A DNA stretch of 64,000 nucleotides, taken from the NCBI RefSeq assembly GCF_014203605.1, contig NZ_JACHJJ010000021.1:1-64000 (forward strand), written 5' to 3'. Positions 16,995 through 25,685 of the stretch are shown piece after piece. The stretch comes from Thiemannella venezuelensis (GTDB lineage: Bacteria > Actinomycetota > Actinomycetes > Streptosporangiales > Streptosporangiaceae). A program made the translations under genes and the position numbers. The notes beneath the pieces were generated by a model that saw nothing but the letters and a program-made list of their open reading frames with translations, did not search any database and was not told where the DNA came from. How positions within the stretch are numbered: the first letter of the stretch is position 1; each line of letters starts with the position of its first letter.

Positions 16995-17090
16995 CCGTAC
17001 GGCCGGGTGCGGGGGGCCGCGGGCCGTGTCAGGGGGAGCGGGCCGCGGCCGCGCAGCGGGCCGCGGGCGCCGGATCGGGGCGCGCCGCCG

Positions 17091-17369
17091 TCACGCGCCC
17101 GCCCGCTGCCCGGCCCTGGCCAGGGCGGCCGCGGCGCGCTCGTCGGGGCTGGTGCCTCCCCAGACGCCGTGGGCCTGGTGCGTGTTGAGCGCGTACTCCA
17201 GGCACTGCATGCGCACCGGGCAGCGGCGGCAGACGGCCTTGGCGTGCTCGTGCTGCATCTGACCGGGCCCCTGCGGCGAGATGGGGAAGAACAGCTCCGG
17301 ATCCTCGCTGAGACAGGCGGCCTGGCGGGACCAGTGGGTGATGAAGGAAATGTCAGCGTGAGAAGGCAT
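17091..17369 (-). CDS. WhiB-family iron-sulfur transcriptional regulator
   Basis: The 92-residue protein carries the four WhiB cysteines (C19, C47, C50, C56, with CRRC spacing), the DPELFFP block and the turn GVWGG followed by a basic helix. WhiB proteins hold a [4Fe-4S] cluster and bind the primary sigma factor. The size and motif layout resemble the WhiB1/WblE group. ATG 17369 gives the standard N-terminus; a longer in-frame start at 17477 would add an atypical 36-residue extension. Confidence 0.93.
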   Translation of the reverse strand: MPSHADISFITHWSRQAACLSEDPELFFPISPQGPGQMQHEHAKAVCRRCPVRMQCLEYALNTHQAHGVWGGTSPDERAAAALARAGQRAGA

Positions 17370-17554
17370 GGCGAATCCAATGAGTCTGGGCGAAACCCGA
17401 CTACCGTCGGCCCAACTGCTCATTCGGATGCCCCTGACTGTCGGCTTCATACGATTTGGGGAGAGAAAAGTCGGCAAAATCAGGGCCGGGAAATCATGAT
17501 CGGCCGGTGGCGGCGACGGCGGTCACGGCCTGCGCAGGGGACGCGGGCGGCCGG

Positions 17555-18556
17555 TCACGACCTGCGCAGCAGGGAGACGACCGCCCGTTCCACACCGCCC
17601 CGCGTGGCCGGCTGCCCGAAGCCCGCCTCGGCGCCGAGGGCGGTGAGCGCCCGCGCGATGGTCCGCCCCCGGCCGTAGGCCTCGATGACGCGCGGGTCCA
17701 CGTAGGAGGCGCGGGCCACGGCCGGGGTGTTCCCCAGGTAGCCGGCCACCTCCTTCATCACCCTGACCACCGCCCGCCGCCTGCCGGTCCTGGAGCGGAC
17801 GGGGGAGGAGACCGCCAGTCCCACCGCGGCCAGCACGGTCGCGTGCCAGGTGCGGAAGTCCTTCGCCGAGACCTCGCATTCGAACGTCTCGCGCAGGTAG
17901 GCGTTGATGTCGCCGCTGCGCACGTCCGTCCACCCGGAGCCGTTCTCGTAGCGCAGCAGTTCCCCCTCCTCCCCGGTCGTGTGCAGGGCGGTGACGACCG
18001 AGCACACGTCCGGGTCGGCGATCTCCACCTCGCGGTGCTTGCCGCCCTTGGCCGGGTAGGAGCAGACCACGAGGCCCGCCGTACAGGTGACGTGCTCCAT
18101 CCGGAGCGTGGCCAGCCCGAACGAGTCGTAGGACTCGCCGCCCACCCGGAAGAAGCCGACGTCGAGCATGCGGGCGGCCGCGGCGAGCACCCGCTCGCGG
18201 CCGAGCCCGGTCCCCGCCAGGTGCCCGGCGACGCGCTCGCGGAACACCGGCAGCCGCTCGGCCATCTCCAGCACCCGGTCGAACTTGATCCGGTCCTGCT
18301 CCTCGCGCCAGACGTCGTGGTACCGGTACTGCCGCCGCCCGGCCGCGTCGGTGCCGACCGCCTGGATGTGCCCGTCGTGCGTGCGGCAGATCCACACGTC
18401 GGTCCAGGCGGGAGGAAGCGCCAGCGCCCTGATCCGGGCGAGGACGCGGCGGTCGCGGACCGGCCGGCCGTCCGGATGGTGGTAGCTGAACCCCCGGCCC
18501 CTGCGGCGGCGGCGGATGCCGGGTTCGGCGGGATCACTCTGGCGTAGCTCTGTCAC
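17555..18556 (-). CDS. DNA topoisomerase IB (poxvirus-like)
   Basis: The 333-residue protein matches bacterial type IB topoisomerases. Its N-terminal part is RGRGFSYHHPDGRPV and ALALPPAWTDVWIC, the catalytic core includes FRTWHATVLAA, and the nucleophile is the Tyr in ARASYVDPRVIEAY (Y285). These enzymes relax supercoils of either sign by a 3'-phosphotyrosyl nick. Length is normal. It is monocistronic between convergent and divergent neighbours. Confidence 0.92.
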   Translation of the reverse strand: MTELRQSDPAEPGIRRRRRGRGFSYHHPDGRPVRDRRVLARIRALALPPAWTDVWICRTHDGHIQAVGTDAAGRRQYRYHDVWREEQDRIKFDRVLEMAERLPVFRERVAGHLAGTGLGRERVLAAAARMLDVGFFRVGGESYDSFGLATLRMEHVTCTAGLVVCSYPAKGGKHREVEIADPDVCSVVTALHTTGEEGELLRYENGSGWTDVRSGDINAYLRETFECEVSAKDFRTWHATVLAAVGLAVSSPVRSRTGRRRAVVRVMKEVAGYLGNTPAVARASYVDPRVIEAYGRGRTIARALTALGAEAGFGQPATRGGVERAVVSLLRRS

Positions 18557-18764
18557 GGCCCCCCTCTACCCAGGCGGCGGCCTCACATGAGGCCGCGCGA
18601 CCGCTCCCGGGCGGTCCGTACGGCATGCGCCGGATCCCTCCCGTAAACGGAGGGATGTGAAAGAGGAATGCCGGCTCCCGGAACGCGTGGCGGAGCCGAG
18701 CGGACCACGGCCCGCGGGGTTCGATCGTCGCGCACGCAACATCGCCGAGATCGTGGAGGTTCTC

Positions 18765-19163
18765 ATGGGACAGCTGACCGACGAGGCCAAGGAGCTGCTC
18801 CGGCGGCCGGTGCACGGCTGGGCGACCACCCTGCGGCCCGACGGCTCGCTGCACAACACGGTGGTCTGGGTGGACGTCGAAGGCGACGAGGTCGTGTTCA
18901 ACACGGCCGTCGGCCGGGCCAAGGAGAGGCACCTGCGGGCCAACCCCCAGGTGTCGGTGAGCGTCCTGGACCCGAAGGACGCCTTCCACCTGGTCAGCAT
19001 CTCGGGTACGGCCCGGCTGGAGCTGGAGGGCGCCGACGAGGTCATCGACGGCCTGGCCAAGAAGTATCTGGGCGTGGAGACCTACCCCTACCGCCAGCCG
19101 GGCGAGCAGCGCATCACGGTCCGGGTCGCCCCCGACAAGGTGATCTTCAACCCGGGGAGCTGA
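18765..19163 (+). CDS. PPOX-class flavin/F420-dependent protein
   Basis: The 132-residue split-barrel protein begins MGQLTDEAKELLRRPVHGWATTLRPDGSLHNTVVW, the typical opening of PPOX-class F420-dependent enzymes, and ends PDKVIFNPGS. The start is set by GGAGGT just before ATG 18765; an upstream in-frame ATG at 18657 is less likely. It probably binds F420 or FMN and reduces small substrates. It is followed by a second PPOX gene, but the 115-nt gap suggests a separate promoter. Confidence 0.85.
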   Translation: MGQLTDEAKELLRRPVHGWATTLRPDGSLHNTVVWVDVEGDEVVFNTAVGRAKERHLRANPQVSVSVLDPKDAFHLVSISGTARLELEGADEVIDGLAKKYLGVETYPYRQPGEQRITVRVAPDKVIFNPGS

Positions 19164-19278
19164 TCCGCACCGGCCCGCCCCCGCGGGGCCCGCCGGGTCC
19201 GCCGTGGTCAGCGGATAGAACGGGAGATCGACGCGACGGCTAACATGTCGCCCTGAACCGTGACGACGGGAAGGGCCG

Positions 19279-19686
19279 GTGTTGAACGATCTCGGAGAGG
19301 GGCTCCGCGCCTTCTGGCGGGAGCGCCACCTGTGCACGCTGACCACGATGCGGGCCGACGGCACCCCGCACGTCGTCCCGGTGGGGGTGACCCTGGACCC
19401 GGAGACCGCGACGGCCCGGGTGATCTCCTCTGGAAGCTCCCGCAAGGTCCGCAACGTCCTGGCCGCCGGAGCGGCCGGGGACGGGACCGGGGAGGCGGCG
19501 GTCGCGGTCTGCCAGGTGGACGGGCGGCGCTGGTCGACGCTGGAGGGACGCGCGGTGGTCCGCGCCGACCGCGAGTCGGTCGCCGACGCCGAACGCCGCT
19601 ACGCCGAGCGCTACAAGCCGCCCCGGGAGAACCCGTCCCGCGTCGTGATCGAGATCCGGGTCACCCGGGTGATGGGCAATGTCTGA
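19279..19686 (+). CDS. PPOX-class flavin/F420-dependent protein
   Basis: The 135-residue split-barrel protein has LCTLTTMRADGTPHVVPVGVTLD and VCQVDGRRWSTLEGRAVV, as in F420-binding PPOX proteins of actinomycetes. Its last codons overlap the cobL start by 8 bp, so it is translationally coupled to the cobalamin genes. A role in corrin chemistry is possible but not shown. GTG 19279 follows AAGGGCCGG. Confidence 0.83.
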   Translation: MLNDLGEGLRAFWRERHLCTLTTMRADGTPHVVPVGVTLDPETATARVISSGSSRKVRNVLAAGAAGDGTGEAAVAVCQVDGRRWSTLEGRAVVRADRESVADAERRYAERYKPPRENPSRVVIEIRVTRVMGNV

Positions 19687-20980
19687 GGCCGTCACCGGGC
19701 CTGCGGCGTCCGAGGCCGCCACCGTGCCCGGATCCGCCACCGGCTCCCGGGCCCTCGCCGTGCCCGGCACCGTCACGGTCGTCGGCATCGGCGCCGACGG
19801 CTGGGCAGGCCTGGCGCAGGCCGCCCGCCGGGAGCTGCACGCCGCCGAGGTCCTCATGGGCAGCGCCCGCCAGCTCGCCCTGGTCCCCGAGCCCACCGCC
19901 GAGCGGGTGGTGTGGCCCTCGCCGCTGCTTCCCGCCCTGCCCGCGCTGATGGCCGCCCAGCAGGGCCGCCGGGTGTGCGTGCTCGCCAGCGGCGACCCCA
20001 TGTTCCACGGCATCGGCACGACGCTGGTCCGCCTGCTGGGCCCGGAGCGGATCCGGGTGCTGCCGGCCCCGTCCTCGGTCTCGCTGGCCTGCGCCCGCCT
20101 GGGCTGGGCCGCCGACCAGGTCGAGGTCGTCAGCCTGGTGACGGGGCCGGTCGAGTCACTGCACACCGCCGTCCACGAGGGGCGCCGGATCCTGGTCCTC
20201 GGCGCCGACGGCCGCGCCGCCGCGCAGGTCGCGGCCCTGCTCACCGCGCGCGGGTACGGCCGCAGCCCGATGGCCGTCCTGGAGCGGCTCGGCGGCCCCG
20301 AGGAGCGGGTGGTCTCCGGCACGGCGGCCCGCTGGGCGCTGCCGGTCGCCCAGGACCTGAACATCGTCGCCGCGGAGTGCAGGGCGGACCCGGGGACGGT
20401 GCCGCTGCCGTGCGTGCCGGGCCTGCCGGACGAGGCCTTCGAGCACGACGGGCAGCTCACCAAGGCCGAGGTCCGCGCGGTCACCCTCTCCCGGCTCGCG
20501 CCGGTCCCCGGCGAACTGCTCTGGGACGTCGGCGCCGGGGCGGGCAGCGTCGCGATCGAGTGGATGCGCTGCCACCGGGCGAACCGGGCCGTGGCCGTGG
20601 AGCGCGACCCCCGGCGCGCCGCCCGGGCGGCCGGGAACGCGGCCGGGCTCGGCGTCCCCGGGCTGAGCGTGGTGAACGGCCCGGCTCCCGGCGCGCTGGC
20701 CGGGCTCGAACCGCCGGACGCCGTCTTCATCGGCGGCGGGGTGACCGCGCCCGGGGTGGTGGAGGCCTGCTGGGCGGCGCTGCGGCCCGGCGGGCGCCTG
20801 GTGGCCAACGCGGTGACCGTCGAGTCGGAGGCGGTCCTGGCATCCTGGTACGGCGAGCTGGGCGGCGACCTGGTGCGGCTGGCGGTCGGCAGGGCCGCCC
20901 CGGTGGGCGGCTTCACCGGCTGGAAGCCCCTGATGCCCGTGACGATCTGGACCGCGGTCAAACCGGAGGACGAACGATGA
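19679..20980 (+). CDS. cobL: Precorrin-6Y C5,15-methyltransferase (decarboxylating), CbiE-CbiT fusion
   Basis: The 433-residue protein has an N-terminal CbiE-type tetrapyrrole methylase domain (TVVGIGADGW at about 33; LASGDPMFHGIG at about 102) and a C-terminal CbiT Rossmann methyltransferase domain (LWDVGAGAGSVAIEW at about 281; DAVFIGGGVT). CobL methylates precorrin-6Y at C5 and C15 and decarboxylates the C12 acetate. The fused form is the usual one in actinomycetes. It overlaps the preceding PPOX gene and is linked to cobM through a tiny ORF. Confidence 0.95.
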   Translation: MSEAVTGPAASEAATVPGSATGSRALAVPGTVTVVGIGADGWAGLAQAARRELHAAEVLMGSARQLALVPEPTAERVVWPSPLLPALPALMAAQQGRRVCVLASGDPMFHGIGTTLVRLLGPERIRVLPAPSSVSLACARLGWAADQVEVVSLVTGPVESLHTAVHEGRRILVLGADGRAAAQVAALLTARGYGRSPMAVLERLGGPEERVVSGTAARWALPVAQDLNIVAAECRADPGTVPLPCVPGLPDEAFEHDGQLTKAEVRAVTLSRLAPVPGELLWDVGAGAGSVAIEWMRCHRANRAVAVERDPRRAARAAGNAAGLGVPGLSVVNGPAPGALAGLEPPDAVFIGGGVTAPGVVEACWAALRPGGRLVANAVTVESEAVLASWYGELGGDLVRLAVGRAAPVGGFTGWKPLMPVTIWTAVKPEDER

Positions 20981-21054
20981 CGGGGCCGATGACGGGGCCG
21001 ATGACGACGGGTGCGGCGATGACGACGGCGGCGCGCGGCGGGGGCGGCCGATGA
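20977..21054 (+). CDS. Tiny bridging ORF between cobL and cobM (25 codons)
   Basis: ATG 20977 overlaps the cobL stop (ATGA), and its own TGA (21052-21054) overlaps the cobM start (ATGA). The peptide starts MTGPMTGPMTTGAAMTTAAR and comes from near-tandem copies of ATGACGGGGCCG. It may simply carry ribosomes from cobL to cobM, or be a repeat-expanded spacer. There is no sign of a functional protein. Confidence 0.35.
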   Translation: MTGPMTGPMTTGAAMTTAARGGGGR

Positions 21055-21794
21055 CGGTCCGCTTCATCGGGGCGGGCCCCGGCGCGGCCGACCTGATCAC
21101 CGTGCGGGGGCAGCGGGCGATCGCGGCCTCGCCGGTCTGCCTCTACGCCGGATCGCTGGTCCCCGCCGAGCTGCTGGAGAGCTGCCCGCCCGGGGCCCGG
21201 CTGGTGGACACCGCGCGGATGACGCTGGAGGAGATCGTGGCGGAGATGCTCGCCGCCCACGGGGCCGGGCAGGACGTGGCCCGCCTGCACTCCGGCGACC
21301 CGTCGGTGTTCAGCGCCATGGCCGAGCAGATGCGGCGGCTCGACGCGGCCGCGGTGCCGTACGAGGTGATCCCCGGGGTGCCGGCGTTCGCCGCGGCGGC
21401 GGCGGCGCTGAAGCGGGAGCTGACCGTTCCCGGCGTGGGCCAGACGATCACGTTGACCCGGACCTCGGCGCGGGCCACGCCCATGCCCGAGGGCGAGGAC
21501 CTGGACACGCTCGGCAGGAGCCGGGCGACGATGGTGCTCCACCTGGCCGTGCAGCGCATCGAGGAGGTCGTCGGCGAGCTGGTGCCCAACTACGGCGCCG
21601 ACTGCCCGGTGGCGGTGGTGGCCAGGGCCAGCCGCGCCGACGAGGTCGTCCTGCGCGGGACCCTCGCCGACATCGCCGGGCAGGTCCGGGCCGCGGGCGT
21701 GCTGCGCACCGCGGTGATCGTCGTCGGCAGGGTCCTGAACGCCGCGGAGTTCCCCGACAGCCACCTCTACTCCGCCGCCCGCTGCCGCGGCTGA
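21051..21794 (+). CDS. cobM: Precorrin-4 C11-methyltransferase
   Basis: The 247-residue tetrapyrrole methylase opens VRFIGAGPGAADLITVRG and contains LHSGDPSVFSA, YEVIPGVPAF and TLTRTSARATPMP, which are specific for CobM/CbiF. It transfers a methyl from S-adenosylmethionine to C11 of precorrin-4. ATG 21051 is within an ATGA overlap. With cobL it forms a two-enzyme block separated by about 9 kb from the other corrin genes. Confidence 0.95.
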   Translation: MTVRFIGAGPGAADLITVRGQRAIAASPVCLYAGSLVPAELLESCPPGARLVDTARMTLEEIVAEMLAAHGAGQDVARLHSGDPSVFSAMAEQMRRLDAAAVPYEVIPGVPAFAAAAAALKRELTVPGVGQTITLTRTSARATPMPEGEDLDTLGRSRATMVLHLAVQRIEEVVGELVPNYGADCPVAVVARASRADEVVLRGTLADIAGQVRAAGVLRTAVIVVGRVLNAAEFPDSHLYSAARCRG

Positions 21795-21832
21795 CGGGGC
21801 CGTCTCCGCCCCGCCGCCGCGGACGACCCGCG

Positions 21833-23158
21833 TCAGGGCGCGGCGGGCGGGATGCGCAGGGCGATGAGCGCGATGTCGTCGTCCGAGGCGCCCAGCGCGG
21901 AGAGGACCCCGTCGCAGAAGGTCTCCACGGGCTCGCGGGACAGCGCGGCGGCGTGCTGGCGCAGCCGGGTCATGCCGTGGTTCAGGTGCTCCTCCGGCCG
22001 TTCGACCAGTCCGTCGGTGTAGAGCAGCAGCGTGGACTCCGGAGGCAGCGCGTCGAAGGCGTTGCGCCGCGAGACGCCCGGGTCCACGCCGAGCAGGAGC
22101 CCCGCGCCGTCCTCCAGGTAGCAGGTCTCGCCGTCGCCGGTGACCAGCAGCGGCGGCGGATGCCCGGCGCTGGAGTGCCGGAACTCCCAGGGCCCGTCAC
22201 CGCCCCCCGTGACCAGGCCGTAGATGCAGGTGGCGGTGTGCATGCCGTACAGGGTCTCGTTGGCGGCGTCCAGGCGGCGCAGGATCTCCCCCGGCGGCTC
22301 CTGGCGGTCGCAGGCCAGAGCCCGGAGCATGTTGCGCAGCTGGCTCATGACCACCGCGGCGGGCAGGTCGTGGCCGGCCACGTCCCCGATGATCAGGGCG
22401 AGTTCGCCCCCCGGGGTGACGAAGGCGTCGTACCAGTCGCCGCCCACCTCGGCGGCCTCGTGGGCCGGGCTGTAGCGGGCGGCGAGCCGGAGCCTGCCGA
22501 CCTCGGGCAGCCGGTCCGGCAGCAGCGACCGCTGCAGCCGCTCGGCGATGTGCTGCACCGTCTGGTAGAGGCGGCCGTTGTCCACGGCCAGGGCGACGCG
22601 ATGCGCCAGGTCCTCGACCAGGGACTGGTCGTCGGCGGTCAGCGGCCGCTCGGGCCGGACCCTGGCGACGGTCAGCGCGCCGAGGACCTGCCGGCGGGCG
22701 CGCAGCGGGGCGATGATCACACTGTCCGGGTCCAGCCGCTCGAAGAGCTCCGCCTGTACGGCGTGCAGCGGGTCGCAGGCCTGCTGAACGGCCGGGAACG
22801 AGGCCAGCAGCAGCGGTCCCGCTCCGCGCAGCACCTGGGCCAGCGGGTCGGTCGTGTTCTCCTGGACCGGTGGGAGCGGCCCCTCGAACCGGTCGGCGGG
22901 CAACCGCGCGGAGTCCCGGTGCGCCACGGCCGCCCGGTGCGGCCGGTCGTGCTCGTCCAGCAGGTCGACCACGCACCAGTCGGCCAGCTGCGGAACCAGG
23001 ATCCGGCAGAGCCGGCGGACGGCCTCCTCGGTGGACAGCGTGCTGGACAGGGCCGCCGTCACCTCGCTGAGCAGCGTCAACCGGGCCAGCGCCTGCTGGA
23101 GCACCTCATCGACGTCATGCATGTCCGGTTCACCGGCCAGCGCGATCTCCTCCTTCAT
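21833..23158 (-). CDS. GAF-SpoIIE (RsbU-type) PP2C serine phosphatase
   Basis: The 441-residue protein has a GAF domain (about 35-190; RRLCRILVPQLADWCVVDLL, IIAPLRARRQVLGALTVAR) and a SpoIIE phosphatase domain (about 215-437). The metal-binding motifs are EVGGDWYDAF, IGDVAGHDLPAA, LYTDGLVE and SDDDIALIAL. Such proteins usually dephosphorylate anti-anti-sigma factors after sensing a ligand through GAF. No partner anti-sigma gene is adjacent. It converges with cobM. Confidence 0.93.
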   Translation of the reverse strand: MKEEIALAGEPDMHDVDEVLQQALARLTLLSEVTAALSSTLSTEEAVRRLCRILVPQLADWCVVDLLDEHDRPHRAAVAHRDSARLPADRFEGPLPPVQENTTDPLAQVLRGAGPLLLASFPAVQQACDPLHAVQAELFERLDPDSVIIAPLRARRQVLGALTVARVRPERPLTADDQSLVEDLAHRVALAVDNGRLYQTVQHIAERLQRSLLPDRLPEVGRLRLAARYSPAHEAAEVGGDWYDAFVTPGGELALIIGDVAGHDLPAAVVMSQLRNMLRALACDRQEPPGEILRRLDAANETLYGMHTATCIYGLVTGGGDGPWEFRHSSAGHPPPLLVTGDGETCYLEDGAGLLLGVDPGVSRRNAFDALPPESTLLLYTDGLVERPEEHLNHGMTRLRQHAAALSREPVETFCDGVLSALGASDDDIALIALRIPPAAP

Positions 23159-23716
23159 GCTCTCCGCAGACCCGCGGTCCTCCGGAGACCGGGCTCCGGC
23201 GTCGTCCGGGCGAGGGAAACGTTATGGGGGGGAGGCGTGGCGAAAATCAGACCCGACGTTTTACGTCGTTATTTATTCCAGCGCTGTTATTCGGCTTCCC
23301 TTTCGACGGGTATGGCGATGATTTTACGCAGGGATGGAGCGTGAACCGGCGCTTTCATTCGAAAAACGAATGCCGCTTCATTCGGCCGATCATATTCCAT
23401 GACTCCTTTCCTTCCGGGAAGCGGTCGGTCTCGACGGTCTCCGGAGCAGGACGGCGCGCCGCAGGCGGGGCGCTCGGGCCGACCAGGCGGGGGACGAAGG
23501 CGGGCTCCATGCGCGGCCGGCCGATCCCCTCGACCCGCGACGGCATGCCGGTGGCGCGGTCGGCGCCGTGCCGCCGTCGCGCCGGACGATGAGCCGGTCC
23601 GTACCGGCCGGGCGGCGGGTCCGCCCGGCCCAGGGGACGGAACTTTTCTGGTTTTCCCAGGTCAAGCCGAGATGGAATGGCGGTAAGGAGCGGGGCCGCA
23701 GGGTAGGGGCGCCGGT
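23159..23716. other. Long intergenic region, no convincing gene
   Basis: The first half is noticeably AT-richer than the genome and contains short inverted repeats: CGACG-TTTTA-CGTCG near 23258 and CATTCG-N5-CGAATG (23356-23372). Several short ORFs occur but lack codon bias. It probably holds the promoter of the phosphatase on the minus strand and that of the small gene at 23717. Confidence 0.4.
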
Positions 23717-24037
23717 ATGGCTCAGGAGAAAAGCGCCAGGCGACTGGCCGAGGAACTCGCGACGGACGCGTCCGACGACCCTCGTTTCAAGGACCGCACG
23801 CCCGGTGTCCGGGCGACCCGGCAGGGCTCCGTGGAGCAGGCGGACGCCGACATCGCGGGCCGCGCGGGCGTGGGCGGGATCGGCACCACCGGCGGAGGCG
23901 GTCCGGGCGGTACGGCGGGGCAGCCGCCGACCGGCCGGGTGCCCGACGACGAACTGGCGGACACCACGTTCGGCCTCGGTCCCGAACCGGTCGGGGAGTC
24001 CTCCGGTGAAGGGGAGGAGGAGCCGGACGGGCGGTGA
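23717..24037 (+). CDS. Hypothetical acidic low-complexity protein (106 aa)
   Basis: The protein begins MAQEKSARRLAEELATDAS, continues through a Gly-rich middle (GVGGIGTTGGGGPGG) and ends in an acidic tail. It has no membrane helix. Codon bias supports coding. Small disordered proteins of this kind are common in actinomycetes and have no known role. A minus-strand ORF overlaps it completely, but its own start context (GGGTAGGGGCGCCGGT-ATG) and composition make it the better candidate. Confidence 0.55.
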   Translation: MAQEKSARRLAEELATDASDDPRFKDRTPGVRATRQGSVEQADADIAGRAGVGGIGTTGGGGPGGTAGQPPTGRVPDDELADTTFGLGPEPVGESSGEGEEEPDGR

Positions 24038-24333
24038 CGGCCGTGTGCCGGTGCGCCCGCACGCGCCGGTCCTCCTCCCGGGGACGGCCCGTCCGGCCCG
24101 GCCGCGCGCCCTCGCCGTGCGGCGAGGGCCGGCCCTCGCCTCTCCCGGCTCCCGTGGGCCGCCCGCAGATCGATGTGCGGCTCGGCGCCGCGCACCGTGT
24201 ACCAGGCGGTGTCGCCGCAGCCGCGCCTGTCGTGATCGCGGCGCAGGATCGTTACGATGCCGGAGACGAGGATCTGCCTGGTCCGCGGGTCCCTGGCCAG
24301 AACCCGCCGATCCACCGTCAGCCCGTCGTCCAT
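23722..24333 (-). CDS. Doubtful ORF; only its first ~65 codons look coding
   Basis: From ATG 24333 the frame reads MDDGLTVDRRVLARDPRTRQ and then ILVSGIVTILRRDHDRRGCGDTAWYTV..EPHIDL, with G/C at nearly all third positions and a GGGAGGA upstream. Beyond about 24140 it turns into Arg/Gly/Pro-rich sequence, crosses a set of strong hairpins and runs antisense through the small gene at 23717. A short real protein whose stop was lost by an indel is the simplest view. The family was not recognised. Confidence 0.3.
   Translation of the reverse strand: MDDGLTVDRRVLARDPRTRQILVSGIVTILRRDHDRRGCGDTAWYTVRGAEPHIDLRAAHGSRERRGPALAARRGRAAGPDGPSPGGGPARAGAPAHGRHRPSGSSSPSPEDSPTGSGPRPNVVSASSSSGTRPVGGCPAVPPGPPPPVVPIPPTPARPAMSASACSTEPCRVARTPGVRSLKRGSSDASVASSSASRLALFS
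24108..24140. terminator. Three-arm alternating hairpin, probable bidirectional terminator
   Basis: GCCCTCGCC (24108-24116), GGCGAGGGC (24121-24129) and a second GCCCTCGCC (24132-24140) follow one another, so the middle arm can pair with either flanking arm. The second pairing belongs to a 20-bp perfect palindrome (24121-24140). It lies 71 nt beyond the stop of the small plus-strand gene. Confidence 0.55.
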
Positions 24334-24456
24334 GAGCTCGCCGCCGAGGATGTCGTCCTCCCGAGGTTCCCGCTCCGGCCGTGATCGCGTGAAGACGGGC
24401 TCCGGGCGCCACCTCGATCGAGGTCCACGTGCTCTGGCCGGGTCCCGACGCTCCGG

Positions 24457-24780
24457 TCAGTGGCCGCCGCCCGCCAGGTTGAGGCCGACGACGCCGGCGA
24501 GGATGAGGGCCACGGATATGATCTTGATGGGAGACGTGTCCTCGCCCAGGGCGATCATGCCCAGGGCGGCGGTGCCGACGGCGCCGATGCCGGTCCAGAC
24601 GGCATAGGCCGTACCGACGTCGAGGCTCTTGAGGGCGGAGGCGAGGAGGCCGAAGCTGAGCAGGGCGGATACGGCGAAGCCGACGCTCGGCAGCGGTACG
24701 GAGAACCCGTCGCTGAGTTTGAGCGAGTAGGCCATGACGACCTCGAACAGACCGGCGGCGACGAGCATGAGCCAGGCCAT
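24457..24780 (-). CDS. Small multidrug resistance (SMR) family exporter
   Basis: The 107-residue protein has four hydrophobic helices. The first, AWLMLVAAGLFEVVMAYSLKLSDGF, carries the essential membrane glutamate (E13), and AYAVWTGIGAVGTAALGMIALGE is the SMR signature. SMR proteins are dual-topology proton antiporters for quaternary ammonium compounds or guanidinium; the GLFEV helix looks more like SugE/Gdx than EmrE. It is divergent from an XRE-cupin regulator that may control it. Confidence 0.9.
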   Translation of the reverse strand: MAWLMLVAAGLFEVVMAYSLKLSDGFSVPLPSVGFAVSALLSFGLLASALKSLDVGTAYAVWTGIGAVGTAALGMIALGEDTSPIKIISVALILAGVVGLNLAGGGH

Positions 24781-24978
24781 GACGGCTCCCTTCCCTCAAG
24801 GAGCGTCGTCTTTGCAGGCCGGGTACGGCGCGTCTCGTCCGGGCGGGCCCGGTCGGGTCCGCATGGACGACAACGACGGCGGCCGCGCGGAGATTCCCGG
24901 CGGCCTCCTGCCCGCCGCGGCCCGGGAGAGCGTCTGCGGGCTGGAAGTGTTTCCCACATTCGGGATATCCTCTCTTTT

Positions 24979-25575
24979 ATGAGAGACGGCGGGACGGAAC
25001 CGCCCCCAGACCCCGGGCCCGGGGAGATGGAGGTCCGGCTGGCGGCCCGCCTCGCCGGGCTCCGGACGGAGCGCGGCTGGTCGCTGGACGAGCTGGCGCG
25101 CCGGACGGGAGTGAGCCGATCGACCCTCTCGCGGCTGGAACGGGCGGAGATCAGCCCGACGGCGGCCCTGCTGGGCAGGCTGTGCGCCGCCTACGGGCGG
25201 ACGATGTCGAGGCTCCTGTCCGAGGTGGAGTCGGAGCCGCCGCAACTGGTGCGCGCCGGGCAGCAGCCGGTGTGGCGGGACGAGGCGTCGGGCTTCGTCC
25301 GGCGGTCGGTGTCCCCGCCCCACGCCGGGCTGCGCGGCGAGGTCGTCGAGGGCGTCCTGCACCCGGGGTCGGACATCTCCTACGAGGGGCCGCCCGTACC
25401 GGGCCTGGAACAGCACATCTGGGTGCTGGACGGGACACTGGAGGTCACCGCCGACGGCCACGTGCACGAGGTCCGGGCCGGGGACTGCCTGCGGTTCCGG
25501 TTGTGGGGCCGCTCGCGCTTCCGCTGCCCCGGCCCCGGGCCGGTCCGCTACGCCCTGGTGGTCGTCCTGCCGTGA
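24979..25575 (+). CDS. XRE-cupin transcriptional regulator
   Basis: The 198-residue protein has an XRE helix-turn-helix (about 20-75; RTERGWSLDELARRTGVSRSTLSRLERAEISP) and a C-terminal cupin (about 115-195; GLEQHIWVLDGTLEVTADGHVHEVRAGDCLRF). The cupin likely binds a small effector or metal. It is divergent from the SMR gene and followed 110 nt later by an acetyltransferase. The ATG at 24979 lacks a clear Shine-Dalgarno sequence and may be leaderless. Confidence 0.9.
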   Translation: MRDGGTEPPPDPGPGEMEVRLAARLAGLRTERGWSLDELARRTGVSRSTLSRLERAEISPTAALLGRLCAAYGRTMSRLLSEVESEPPQLVRAGQQPVWRDEASGFVRRSVSPPHAGLRGEVVEGVLHPGSDISYEGPPVPGLEQHIWVLDGTLEVTADGHVHEVRAGDCLRFRLWGRSRFRCPGPGPVRYALVVVLP

Positions 25576-25685
25576 TCCGGCCACCGGCCGTCCGGAGCCG
25601 CTCCCGGCCGCCGCCTCCCGCCCCGCTCCGCCCCCGGGCGCCGTCAGCCTCCCGCGCACGCAGACTCCCCGCACGCAGAAGGGCC

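Noticed and set aside
23224-23592. A 122-codon plus-strand ORF in the intergenic region.
   Set aside because: Codon bias is absent in its first half, the product has no recognisable features and the region looks regulatory.
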